Both the position numbers and the translations under genes were made by a program. Of a stretch of DNA of 12,582 nucleotides, positions 1-6,852 are shown one piece after another. The notes under the pieces were generated by a model. That model was not told the origin of the DNA, did not search any database, and was given only the letters and a program-made list of their open reading frames with translations. Source of the stretch: Candidatus Hodarchaeota archaeon (GTDB lineage: Archaea > Asgardarchaeota > Heimdallarchaeia > Hodarchaeales > Hodarchaeaceae); NCBI GenBank assembly GCA_016839665.1, contig JAEOTU010000286.1:1-12582 (forward strand), read 5' to 3'. The first letter of the stretch is position 1. The number at the start of each line of letters is the position of its first letter.

Positions 1-177
1 AACGATCGCTAATATGATCTTCCCAATAGGCACTGAGGATGGTGTTTTTGGAGTTACTTCTCTACGTTTTGCTTGGATAGAATCTATTGAAGAAAGAACT
101 TCATCTAAGGACTCAGTTTGTGTTATCTTATTGGATTTTTGCTGCTTTGGGGTTATTTTGAGTGTTCTTCGGGCCAA
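1..177 (-). CDS. Unidentified protein, 5' end only (TTG start), runs off the left edge
   Basis: Reading the minus strand, an open frame runs from an in-frame TAA at 225-223 to the window edge without a stop. There is no ATG or GTG in a usable place, but a TTG at 177-175 has GAAGGA (189-184) six bases upstream and an AT-rich TATA-like element further up. This gives 59 codons beginning MARRTLKITP. The first ~50 residues are polar and rich in Lys, Gln, Ser and Thr, with an amphipathic stretch (SLDEVLSSIDSIQ, about 24-36). The sequence turns hydrophobic at the edge (IGKIILAIV), which looks like the start of a membrane helix after a cytoplasmic N-terminus. The family is not recognisable. The plus-strand frame over the same bases gives a low-complexity peptide with no Shine-Dalgarno sequence. 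What is seen: the open frame and the ribosome site. What is inferred: that it is a gene. Confidence 0.55.
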   Translation of the reverse strand, partial: MARRTLKITPKQQKSNKITQTESLDEVLSSIDSIQAKRREVTPKTPSSVPIGKIILAIV

Positions 178-183
178 TATTAT

Positions 184-189
184 TCCTTC
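184..189 (-). promoter_or_regulatory. Ribosome binding site deciding the TTG start of the left-edge gene
   Basis: On the minus strand GAAGGA lies six bases before TTG at 177-175. It is the only Shine-Dalgarno-like sequence in the open part of that frame, and it is the reason for choosing TTG over a start that would need an unusual ATT or ATA. Confidence 0.45.
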
Positions 190-210
190 ACTTAGTTTGA
201 GATCTCTTTC

Positions 211-225
211 ATTAATAAATATTTA
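211..225 (-). promoter_or_regulatory. Possible TATA box of the left-edge gene
   Basis: The minus strand reads AAATATTTATTAAT here, similar to an archaeal TATA element. Transcription would start roughly 25 bases on, near 190, giving a short leader ahead of the TTG. The whole region is AT-rich, so this is suggestive only. Confidence 0.35.
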
Positions 226-258
226 TCTGATTTGATACGAAAGACGGATAAGATTATG

Positions 259-299
259 AGGAATCTAATTCCTTAATTGTCAATTAATATGAGATTCCT
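259..299. repeat. Nested inverted repeats
   Basis: AGGAATCT (259-266) is matched perfectly by AGATTCCT (292-299). Almost concentric with it is the perfect 15-bp palindrome TTAATTGTCAATTAA (273-287). A third element, ATTCCT at 268-273, also pairs with AGGAAT at 259-264 across a three-base gap, so the left arm has two alternative partners. It may be a multi-site operator or a switching hairpin in a leader RNA. The sequence shows only the symmetry. Confidence 0.6.
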
Positions 300-334
300 A
301 TGAGCTCACTAGCAAGTTTATTAAATAATCTTAG

Positions 335-348
335 TAATCATCTGATTA
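335..348. repeat. Short perfect palindrome TAATCA-TC-TGATTA
   Basis: Two six-base arms separated by two bases form a perfect dyad in the promoter region of the ABC operon. The size suits a dimeric helix-turn-helix or ribbon-helix-helix protein. In AT-rich DNA such a dyad can also arise by chance. Confidence 0.4.
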
Positions 349-384
349 GTAGTTTTTCTTATTACTACCTCCCCAAAAAGTATC

Positions 385-400
385 TGTACACGATGTATAC
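385..400. promoter_or_regulatory. Imperfect palindrome with a TGTACAC half-site, possible operator of the ABC operon
   Basis: The core is GTACAC-GAT-GTATAC (386-400), with one mismatch in the six-base arms. Its left half-site TGTACAC (385-391) is identical to the left half of the operator candidate at 8211-8225 in front of the ribbon-helix-helix gene. The spacing of the second half differs, so a shared regulator is only a possibility. Confidence 0.35.
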
Positions 401-477
401 TAACTTTTTAATTCACATTAATTCTGTGGTTATCTGGAGTTTGAATCTAGTTTATTCATCATGGTGATTCAGCAAAT

Positions 478-2517
478 ATGAGAAAGCAATTCAAGACTTA
501 TTTCATTCCCATATTAGTAGTTTTTGTGTTGATTTTACCAGGCAACAATATTATACCTGAATCTACCTTCCAAAAGCTAATAACAAATCTAAATGATGAC
601 TATTCTGTGAGGAAGCCTTTTCTTAAGCATCAACAGACAATCAATCCAAATAAAACTTTTTTGCCTAACACAAATCTTACAATAAGTAGCTATCTAGATA
701 CAACATTTGAGAATACTTTCAATGCAACAGTTTTATCGTTAAATAAAACGCATTGGTTTATTCATTGTGATTACTCAATCCCTACTTTAGATGAACCATC
801 GTTTGATTCAGTTGTGAATAGAACGAGTATTAATCATGGATATGAAGCAAGCAATTACTGGGAGTGGCATGGTGACCCAAGTCCGACGTTTGATTTCTGG
901 ATAGATACAACTGGTTTCTATGATAAGTATCAATTAGCTATGGGGCCTTATACTGCAACGGTTTCTGCTGACACAATATATATGACCAGGATTGATCAAG
1001 AATTTAATGCTTGGAAAATTACAATAGATGTAGGTATAATAATTACAATCTGGTATGCTGATGACAGTGGGTTATTCCTCTGTATGAAAGAAGACTGGAC
1101 TGCTAGTTTAATATGGTTTAATTTAACAAGAGCAGAAATTGCTCTGCCACCTGAGGATTATAGTGGGCCAAATTTAAAACAGGTCTCTCACAATAATAAC
1201 TCAAAATTAGCTTCTAGTACATTAATTTCTTTTGAATTCGCATCTCCTTATGGTATCGATATAATCTATTATCACTGGGATCATGATGATAATTCAACGA
1301 CATTTTCAAGTTTTTTTAATGTAAACCTCCCCGAAGAAAATACTTCTCATGATATACTCATTATTGCATTTGATAATGCGGGTTACTACAATTCTTATTC
1401 TTTAGTTTTTATTACAGATGATACATCACCAGGAATTTCATTACTTAACTATCAAAACAATAGCAAAATCCACGGTTCAAGCAAAATTAGAATTTCTGTT
1501 TCTTCTGGTAATGGAAATATTACTTATTATTGGGATAGCACTTCTAATACAACAGTAAGTGAGGGAACACCTATTGATGTTGCAAATTCAACTCTCGAGA
1601 TGGTAAAGGTTTTAAATGTCTTTGTAGAAAGTCCTGCAGGTATCTGGTCATATAATCGCTTTGTTTTCACAATTGATAATACACCACCTAACATGATCAT
1701 TGAAAATCCTATCAACAACTCAATTATCAAAGGTACTGTGAATTTACGAATATCAGTATCTGAACGATCTAATTTAACTTATTCGATAGAACCCATTATT
1801 AAAAATGGTAGTATATTTGTAGAAACAGGAATGAATCATACTATTTCATTTTCAGATCTTGAGAATGGGAGCTACAGATTAGTAATATCGGCAACGGATG
1901 AAGCAAATAACATTAACGAAACAACCTTGTTTTTCTCAATTCATACATCTGCATTTGATTGGACCTGGGATCTTAATGCTGAATCTCCGAATACACTGAA
2001 TTTAGTTGATGCAACAGGTAAATTGTTATTCCAATTAACCCTTGTATCGAAAACAAATCAGACATTTAATCTGACTGTCTTACCTGAAACTACTCCTCCT
2101 ACAAGGATCAACACCATGCTTTATGGCATCAAATTTACTTGTGATGCCCCAAAAGACATCCTGTTTATGACATTCACTTTTCTTTTGAATGGTTCAAGTA
2201 GTGCAATAGATTCTACAATAGAAGTGTATAAATGGGCATATTGGGACAACCAAGAAGAAAAATGGCTTATCCTAGAAACATCTTATAATTCTGTTACTCA
2301 CAGCTGGCAAGCAACACATGAAGGGAATATAACGCTATTTGCATTGATAAAAACTGATGAAACGACGAGTTTAACATCTGTAATACCTGGAGGAGGACAA
2401 ATACCATCTTTTGAATATAGTGTAATTTTGTTGGGATTATTTTTTATACGCTACTTGTTATTAATGAGAAAGAAATCAGTAAAAAAGACGTTGAATAGAG
2501 TTCAAGGTGAACAGTAA
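478..2517 (+). CDS. Anchored extracellular protein with three Ig-like repeats
   Basis: A 679-residue surface protein and first gene of the ABC operon. A signal or anchor helix (about 9-22, after KQFK) is followed by an aromatic-rich beta-type domain (about 60-230). Then come three tandem repeats of about 87 residues, each carrying an Asn-Asn-Ser motif at 240, 327 and 413, with 'YYWD'-like strands and 'DNTPP'-type linkers, as in archaeal Ig-like surface modules. Residues 490-635 resemble the final domain of many archaeal S-layer-type proteins (a 'VYKW...W' strand and a closing 'ITLFALI'). The end has a GGG-Q-IP-S-F linker, one membrane helix (about 647-663) and a basic cytoplasmic tail. At least 20 N-x-S/T sequons are present, so it is probably N-glycosylated. 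ATG 478 is preceded by GGTGA; an ATG at 461 runs straight into a stop. It is 20 bases from the next gene. Its ligand is unknown. It probably works with the ABC permease encoded in the same operon. Confidence 0.85.
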   Translation: MRKQFKTYFIPILVVFVLILPGNNIIPESTFQKLITNLNDDYSVRKPFLKHQQTINPNKTFLPNTNLTISSYLDTTFENTFNATVLSLNKTHWFIHCDYSIPTLDEPSFDSVVNRTSINHGYEASNYWEWHGDPSPTFDFWIDTTGFYDKYQLAMGPYTATVSADTIYMTRIDQEFNAWKITIDVGIIITIWYADDSGLFLCMKEDWTASLIWFNLTRAEIALPPEDYSGPNLKQVSHNNNSKLASSTLISFEFASPYGIDIIYYHWDHDDNSTTFSSFFNVNLPEENTSHDILIIAFDNAGYYNSYSLVFITDDTSPGISLLNYQNNSKIHGSSKIRISVSSGNGNITYYWDSTSNTTVSEGTPIDVANSTLEMVKVLNVFVESPAGIWSYNRFVFTIDNTPPNMIIENPINNSIIKGTVNLRISVSERSNLTYSIEPIIKNGSIFVETGMNHTISFSDLENGSYRLVISATDEANNINETTLFFSIHTSAFDWTWDLNAESPNTLNLVDATGKLLFQLTLVSKTNQTFNLTVLPETTPPTRINTMLYGIKFTCDAPKDILFMTFTFLLNGSSSAIDSTIEVYKWAYWDNQEEKWLILETSYNSVTHSWQATHEGNITLFALIKTDETTSLTSVIPGGGQIPSFEYSVILLGLFFIRYLLLMRKKSVKKTLNRVQGEQ

Positions 2518-2537
2518 ACAAAAAGGGTTGTGTAAAA

Positions 2538-3473
2538 ATGAGTTATAGAGATCCACCTTCCGATATCTTAATTGTTAATCAGGATAGAATCATATTCAGG
2601 TCTGGAGTGGGGAGATTAACGCGACGACCAGAGATTTCTGCTACTCTCACTAATATGCTAACCCTATTTACTCAAAAGATCATGAAAGGGGATCCTATTC
2701 GATATATCCGTTTTCAGCAACACAGAATGATATTTTATGCTTCTCAAAAACCCGAATTCCCTTCACTCGTTGCAGTAGTACTCGTTCCTCTCGATGCAAG
2801 TGTTATTAGGGTTTATCCATGCATGGAAATTATTTTAAGTCTAATGGAAGAATTTTTAGGTGGTGAAATTGAAGACGCTACGATTCCACAACTTGATTGC
2901 TTCAATAGGGTCATAAATTTTCCTTCTCAGTCTTTATTTCTTCTTCCAAAATCAGTTGAAGGAATTCGTTCTGCCCTTGTCCTCTTAGCTGGGTTTGCTC
3001 ATGATATTCATGTCAGTCTTGAGAAAGTAACGTCAAGAATGTTTTTTGTAATGGAACAAGACTTCTTAACAATCGAACAAATCCTAGACAAAGTAGAAAA
3101 TCTCGGTGTTTTATCCTTTTTTCCTTTACCAGACCATTTGAAGGACACTCCGAATAAATTTTGTGAGATAGGCAACGTATCACCCCTTCGCCAGTTTTTT
3201 TCAGCATTACCAGGTGAAAAACCCTTCCAAACTCTAGCAAGAGTCTTTGGGGCTGAATCTAACGCCTCCAAGATGAGTTCACTCGTTGATAATGATGAGG
3301 CATTAGAAGTTTTGCAATCAGTTGCCAATTTGGACAAAGAATATGACGTTTACGTGCGGAATGAAATCCTTCTAGCCACGGTGATGAATCCTGGTAAAGA
3401 CGTTGTATCAACGTTATCTACGCATCTTTTAGCTAAGATGAAAGAGATCGCGGAAAAAAAAAATCCCCAATGA
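2538..3473 (+). CDS. Cytosolic protein with a longin/roadblock-like N-terminus
   Basis: A 311-residue soluble protein with no signal peptide or membrane helix. Residues 9-23 (ILIVNQDRIIFRSG) form a beta hairpin, about 30-50 a helix, about 54-70 (IRYIRFQQHRMIFYAS) and 75-85 further strands, and 95-110 a closing helix. That strand-strand-helix-strand-strand-helix order, with the 'ir.irf...r.ifyas' pattern, resembles longin or roadblock domains that are abundant in Asgard archaea. Residues 115-311 match nothing I recognise, although 125-165 again alternates strand- and helix-like segments. The stop overlaps the ATG of ATPase 1 (ATGA), so the two are translationally coupled. A run of ten A (3454-3463) lies just before the stop. 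In the operon it may be the cytoplasmic adaptor or regulator of the transporter. The fold assignment is by eye and uncertain; that the gene is real is secure. Confidence 0.8.
   Translation: MSYRDPPSDILIVNQDRIIFRSGVGRLTRRPEISATLTNMLTLFTQKIMKGDPIRYIRFQQHRMIFYASQKPEFPSLVAVVLVPLDASVIRVYPCMEIILSLMEEFLGGEIEDATIPQLDCFNRVINFPSQSLFLLPKSVEGIRSALVLLAGFAHDIHVSLEKVTSRMFFVMEQDFLTIEQILDKVENLGVLSFFPLPDHLKDTPNKFCEIGNVSPLRQFFSALPGEKPFQTLARVFGAESNASKMSSLVDNDEALEVLQSVANLDKEYDVYVRNEILLATVMNPGKDVVSTLSTHLLAKMKEIAEKKNPQ
3454..3463 (+). other. A10 tract, possible -1 slippage site fusing the longin-like protein to ATPase 1
   Basis: Ten consecutive A lie seven bases before the ATGA overlap. In the zero frame the bases read as A-AAA-AAT (3458-3464), which fits the X-XXY-YYZ pattern of -1 slippery heptamers. 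After a -1 slip the reading continues AAA-TCC-CCA-ATG into the ATPase frame with no stop. It may instead be plain Lys-rich coding sequence, or a place where an assembly could be off by one base. Confidence 0.35.
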
Positions 3474-4285
3474 GGAGAACTCTTAGCAAAACAATTAGTG
3501 CACAACCAGAACAAGTAGATATACCAATTCCAGAAGTTAAAGCAGAAACAGTTTCTTTAGATCGAATTGACGGATATGTCAAACTAGAAAATGTGGAGAG
3601 AGTTTATCAAATGGGGGATCAACAAATATATGCTTTAAAGAATGTATCTTTAAATTTAGCTAGTGGACAACTTGTCGTTGTCTTAGGCCCATCTGGTTCA
3701 GGCAAAACCACATTGCTCAACGTTATTGGGGGTATAGATCGTTGTAAGGGTACCATTCTTGTCGATGGTGTGGATATTACGAAATTTAATAGACGCAAAC
3801 TGGCGAAATATAGACGTAATACTTGTGGGTTCATCTTTCAATTCTTCAACTTGTTACCTGTCTATAATGCTATGGAAAATGTCGAATATGCAGTTGAGTT
3901 GGTGGGTAAGAAATCACGAGAAGAAGTTGTTAGTAAAGCTGAGGAATATCTGAAAGCTGTAGGATTGTATGAAAAACGAAACTATTTTCCCTCACAGATG
4001 AGTGGAGGAGAACAGCAACGAGTAGCTGCTGCAAGAGCATTTGCAAAAGAACCAAAGATTTTATTGTGTGATGAACCAACAGGTGAGCTTTCTGTCAGAG
4101 AAGGAAGGCATGTCTTAGCAATCATCCAATGGTTGATAAAAGTACATCCCGAAATACTGGTAATTCTCGTCACTCATAATCAAAAAATTGCCCAAATAGG
4201 CAATTTGGTCATTCGTTTAAGATCAGGTGAAGTAGATTCTATCATTAGACAAGAACCAACGGATGCGGAGGCTATATCCTGGTAA
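3470..4285 (+). CDS. ABC transporter ATPase 1, LolD/MacB type, with altered D-loop
   Basis: A 271-residue nucleotide-binding subunit of a LolD/MacB-class ABC transporter, cytoplasmic and bound to the permease encoded next. An extra N-terminal segment of ~38 polar residues precedes the usual start of the fold, so the Walker A (GPSGSGKTT) is at 73-81 rather than near 40. Other motifs are Q-loop Gln124 (FQFFNL), signature MSGGEQQR at 177-184, Walker B Asp201 with catalytic Glu202, and H-loop His236. The D-loop reads EPTGELS: Ser208 stands where the family, including ATPase 2 of this operon, has Asp. The signature also begins with Met instead of Leu. Hydrolysis residues are intact, so it is probably not dead, but the dimer interface is asymmetric. 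The gene overlaps the preceding one by four bases and is 12 bases from the permease. No strong Shine-Dalgarno precedes it, which fits coupled translation. Confidence 0.93.
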   Translation: MRRTLSKTISAQPEQVDIPIPEVKAETVSLDRIDGYVKLENVERVYQMGDQQIYALKNVSLNLASGQLVVVLGPSGSGKTTLLNVIGGIDRCKGTILVDGVDITKFNRRKLAKYRRNTCGFIFQFFNLLPVYNAMENVEYAVELVGKKSREEVVSKAEEYLKAVGLYEKRNYFPSQMSGGEQQRVAAARAFAKEPKILLCDEPTGELSVREGRHVLAIIQWLIKVHPEILVILVTHNQKIAQIGNLVIRLRSGEVDSIIRQEPTDAEAISW

Positions 4286-4297
4286 TAGGGTGATTAA

Positions 4298-6841
4298 ATG
4301 GCAAAAACAATAAAGAACATATATCGAGCAATTGGTGCAAATAAAGTTCGTCTATTTGCAATCGCATTGGTAATTTCTGTAGGAATTGCATCTTTTAATC
4401 TGTTCGTAACCGCATTTATTCACATGGACAACACGTATAAGACCGCGTTTAGAGAGCATAATATGGCTAGTTTTACTGTTCAAACAGCTAACCCGGGAGG
4501 ATCTGGGAGCGATGCTTGGATAGATGATGAGAACTTAACGAGATTTATAAATGAGTTCAAAAATACAGAGAAAGGATCTTCAATAAAAAGCTTTGAATTA
4601 AGGATAGTTTATGATACAACATTTAAAATCAGAGGTAATAAACAAAATGGACGTATTGTAGCTTTTAAAACAACTGATGACAATAATAATCTTCGCCTCC
4701 AACCCTCTGTTAATGGATACAAGGTTCTAAATGGTAATGATTTAACTATTACAAGTCAATATCGTAACGTTTGTCTGGTGGAGGCTCACATTGCAGAATA
4801 TTGGAAACTGGAACCCAATGAGTTTATTGCAATTGGAGATAACTTAATTTCATTTCAAATTTTGTCTATCATAGCTTCACCTGAATATTTAATGAATATG
4901 GGTTCATATGCAGATATTTTACCCAGTCCACGTCGGTTTGGGGTTATTTTCATGCCTCTCAGAACTGGACAAACACTACTAGGTGTTCCAAGCAAAGTGA
5001 ATGAGATTTCAGTAAAACTTGACTCGGGGCTTTCTTCTTCGAAACGAGAACTGGTCGCAAAGGACCTAAAGGAATATCTTGAAAGTAACCATGATTTGAA
5101 ACTGGGAGAACCCATTGATATCGATAATCAGGTATCGTATTATCTTCTCAGACTAGATATTGAAGAAGCAAGAGAAATGGGCATTGCTCTCCCCGTTATA
5201 ATACTAGGGATGGCAGTAGGCGGACTTTACATTTTGTTAGGAAGAATGGTTGTTGCTGAAAGAAAAGACATCGGAGTCGCTCAAGCGTTAGGTTATAGCA
5301 GAAACACGATAATATTACAATATTTGGGAATTGCACTTGTTGTATCAATATTAGGGACAATATTAGGAACAATACTAGGAGTTATGCTTTCTGGCGCCTT
5401 TAGTCCGATGTATGTTAATATAGCTACTATCCCATTTCCCGCAATAGTCACTTTTGAATGGCCGCTTGCTTTAATAGGTATAATCCTTGGTATTTTAACT
5501 GGTCTAATTGGAGGATATTTTCCAGTAAAGGGAGCAATTCAGCCCCTTCCAGCAGAAAGTCTTCGTTTTGATCCTTCACTCCATATTACAACTGGGAGGA
5601 TTCCCCTAGCTGAACGATTTCTCAAGAAATTTCATATAACCTTCCGAGTAACTGGATTACGATTACCTCTTAGGAATTTCTTCCGGAGTAAAAGAAGAAC
5701 TTTTTCATCTATTTTTGCAGTGATTATTTCAGTCTCCTTGATTAGTATGAGTTGGGGGATGATTGAATCAATGGATAAGGCATTTATAGACCATTATACT
5801 GTTACTGAAGATTGGAATCTACGTGTCGATTTTAGTGAAGTTCCTACAAACACCTCAGATATCGCCTCAGGTATTAGGAATATCGAAGGAGTCCAAAATA
5901 CGACCTATCATTTGCTTTCTGGGGCAACAATAACGTCAACCAAATCTACAAACAGTAAAACAGTTCAATTGATTGGTATTAGCGAAGTGAATGGCTATAA
6001 AGGCCATGTGTTCGACTTTACTACTAAATCTGGGAAGTATGATCCAAATGGAATAGTTCTCACTGTGCCAATCGCTGAAAAGGTTCATGTTACAACAGGA
6101 GACGATGTTCTCCTAGAGTTACCCCGTTTAACAAAACTAGTTAGTACTGCTCCCCTAAGAGCTCATTTTGAAATGGTTAATGTCTCATTTCACGTTTCTG
6201 GGATAGTAGACGAGTTTAATGGACTTGTAGCTTATGTTGGATTAGAACATTTGGTATCTGTAAGCAATTTTCCTGGATCGCCAGCAAATACAATATTAAT
6301 ACAACTGAATGACCCTACAACAGATAATTTAGAACGAGTAAAAGCTGAAATTTTTTCATCATACAATTACAATGTCCGAAACATCTACACTAGAGATGAG
6401 CAGTCAACTGATCTGTTAGCGTTATTAGATCTGCTCATTGTGATTATGTATGCCATTGCCATCTTTGCAGTTTTGTTGGCTATAGTAATGGTATATAATA
6501 CTGTATATATTAACTTACAAGAGCAACAACGAGAACTTGCTACCCTTTTAACAATAGGTACCCAAAATCGTAAGATAATAAGAAATGTAACTGTTGAAAA
6601 CCTCCTGATTACAATTATTGGTACTTTCTTTGGACTCATCTTTGGTTGGATCTTACTATGGTTCTTCATGGCTGTAGTCCTTGATATGGAGTTCTTTCGA
6701 ATAAAACTCTTTATTAGTGGCTTCACCATGGTTAATAGTTTTGTCTTGACCTTTATAGGGGTATTAATTGCGGAATTCTTCCCCTTGAGAAGAACTTTGG
6801 GTTTAAATCTGGCAGAAGCGACCAAGGAACGAGTTATTTAG
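4298..6841 (+). CDS. ABC transporter permease with two FtsX/MacB modules
   Basis: An 847-residue membrane protein. Helix 1 (about 18-40) is followed by an extracellular domain (about 41-295), then an FtsX core of three helices (about 297-317, 338-368, 388-412) containing the coupling segment 'AERKDIGVAQALGYS'. This layout is repeated: helix at about 467-490, extracellular domain about 491-705, then three helices (706-738, 765-797, 808-831) with a second coupling segment 'QQRELATLLTIGTQNRK'. Eight helices in one chain equal the two four-helix subunits of LolCE or the MacB dimer. Such proteins do not move substrate through a pore; they pass ATP-driven motion to extracellular domains (mechanotransmission). 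ATG 4298 follows GGGTGAT (4288-4294), a strong match to the archaeal anti-Shine-Dalgarno. The gene lies between its two ATPase genes. Substrate unknown; lipoprotein, lipid or surface-protein handling are all possible. Confidence 0.93.
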   Translation: MAKTIKNIYRAIGANKVRLFAIALVISVGIASFNLFVTAFIHMDNTYKTAFREHNMASFTVQTANPGGSGSDAWIDDENLTRFINEFKNTEKGSSIKSFELRIVYDTTFKIRGNKQNGRIVAFKTTDDNNNLRLQPSVNGYKVLNGNDLTITSQYRNVCLVEAHIAEYWKLEPNEFIAIGDNLISFQILSIIASPEYLMNMGSYADILPSPRRFGVIFMPLRTGQTLLGVPSKVNEISVKLDSGLSSSKRELVAKDLKEYLESNHDLKLGEPIDIDNQVSYYLLRLDIEEAREMGIALPVIILGMAVGGLYILLGRMVVAERKDIGVAQALGYSRNTIILQYLGIALVVSILGTILGTILGVMLSGAFSPMYVNIATIPFPAIVTFEWPLALIGIILGILTGLIGGYFPVKGAIQPLPAESLRFDPSLHITTGRIPLAERFLKKFHITFRVTGLRLPLRNFFRSKRRTFSSIFAVIISVSLISMSWGMIESMDKAFIDHYTVTEDWNLRVDFSEVPTNTSDIASGIRNIEGVQNTTYHLLSGATITSTKSTNSKTVQLIGISEVNGYKGHVFDFTTKSGKYDPNGIVLTVPIAEKVHVTTGDDVLLELPRLTKLVSTAPLRAHFEMVNVSFHVSGIVDEFNGLVAYVGLEHLVSVSNFPGSPANTILIQLNDPTTDNLERVKAEIFSSYNYNVRNIYTRDEQSTDLLALLDLLIVIMYAIAIFAVLLAIVMVYNTVYINLQEQQRELATLLTIGTQNRKIIRNVTVENLLITIIGTFFGLIFGWILLWFFMAVVLDMEFFRIKLFISGFTMVNSFVLTFIGVLIAEFFPLRRTLGLNLAEATKERVI

Positions 6842-6852
6842 GAGGAAAAAGC

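Larger units (their letters stand above)
178..477. promoter_or_regulatory. 300-bp divergent intergenic region dense in inverted repeats
   Basis: This gap separates the minus-strand left-edge gene from the plus-strand ABC operon and must carry promoters for both. No convincing gene or tRNA fold was found in it. It holds at least four dyads: an outer repeat AGGAATCT/AGATTCCT (259-266/292-299) nested around a perfect TTAATTG-T-CAATTAA (273-287), then TAATCA-TC-TGATTA (335-348), and an imperfect GTACAC-GAT-GTATAC (386-400). An AT-rich stretch at 405-412 could be the operon's TATA box. GGTGA at 463-467 is the likely ribosome site for the gene starting at 478. Confidence 0.6.

Noticed and set aside
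14..235. Plus-strand 73-codon ORF at the left edge
   Set aside because: No ribosome site, biased Ser/Leu/Ile composition, and a better open frame with a ribosome site on the opposite strand.
178..477. CRISPR array or tRNA in the palindrome-rich intergenic region
   Set aside because: The repeats are different short dyads, not a regularly spaced identical repeat, and no cloverleaf with a GTTC-type T-arm was found.
3470..4285. ATPase 1 as a dead pseudo-ATPase
   Set aside because: Walker A lysine, Walker B Asp, catalytic Glu, Q-loop and H-loop are all present; only the D-loop Asp is changed.
6385..6825. 146-codon minus-strand ORF inside the permease gene
   Set aside because: Basic, low-complexity translation antisense to well-conserved FtsX helices; a shadow frame.
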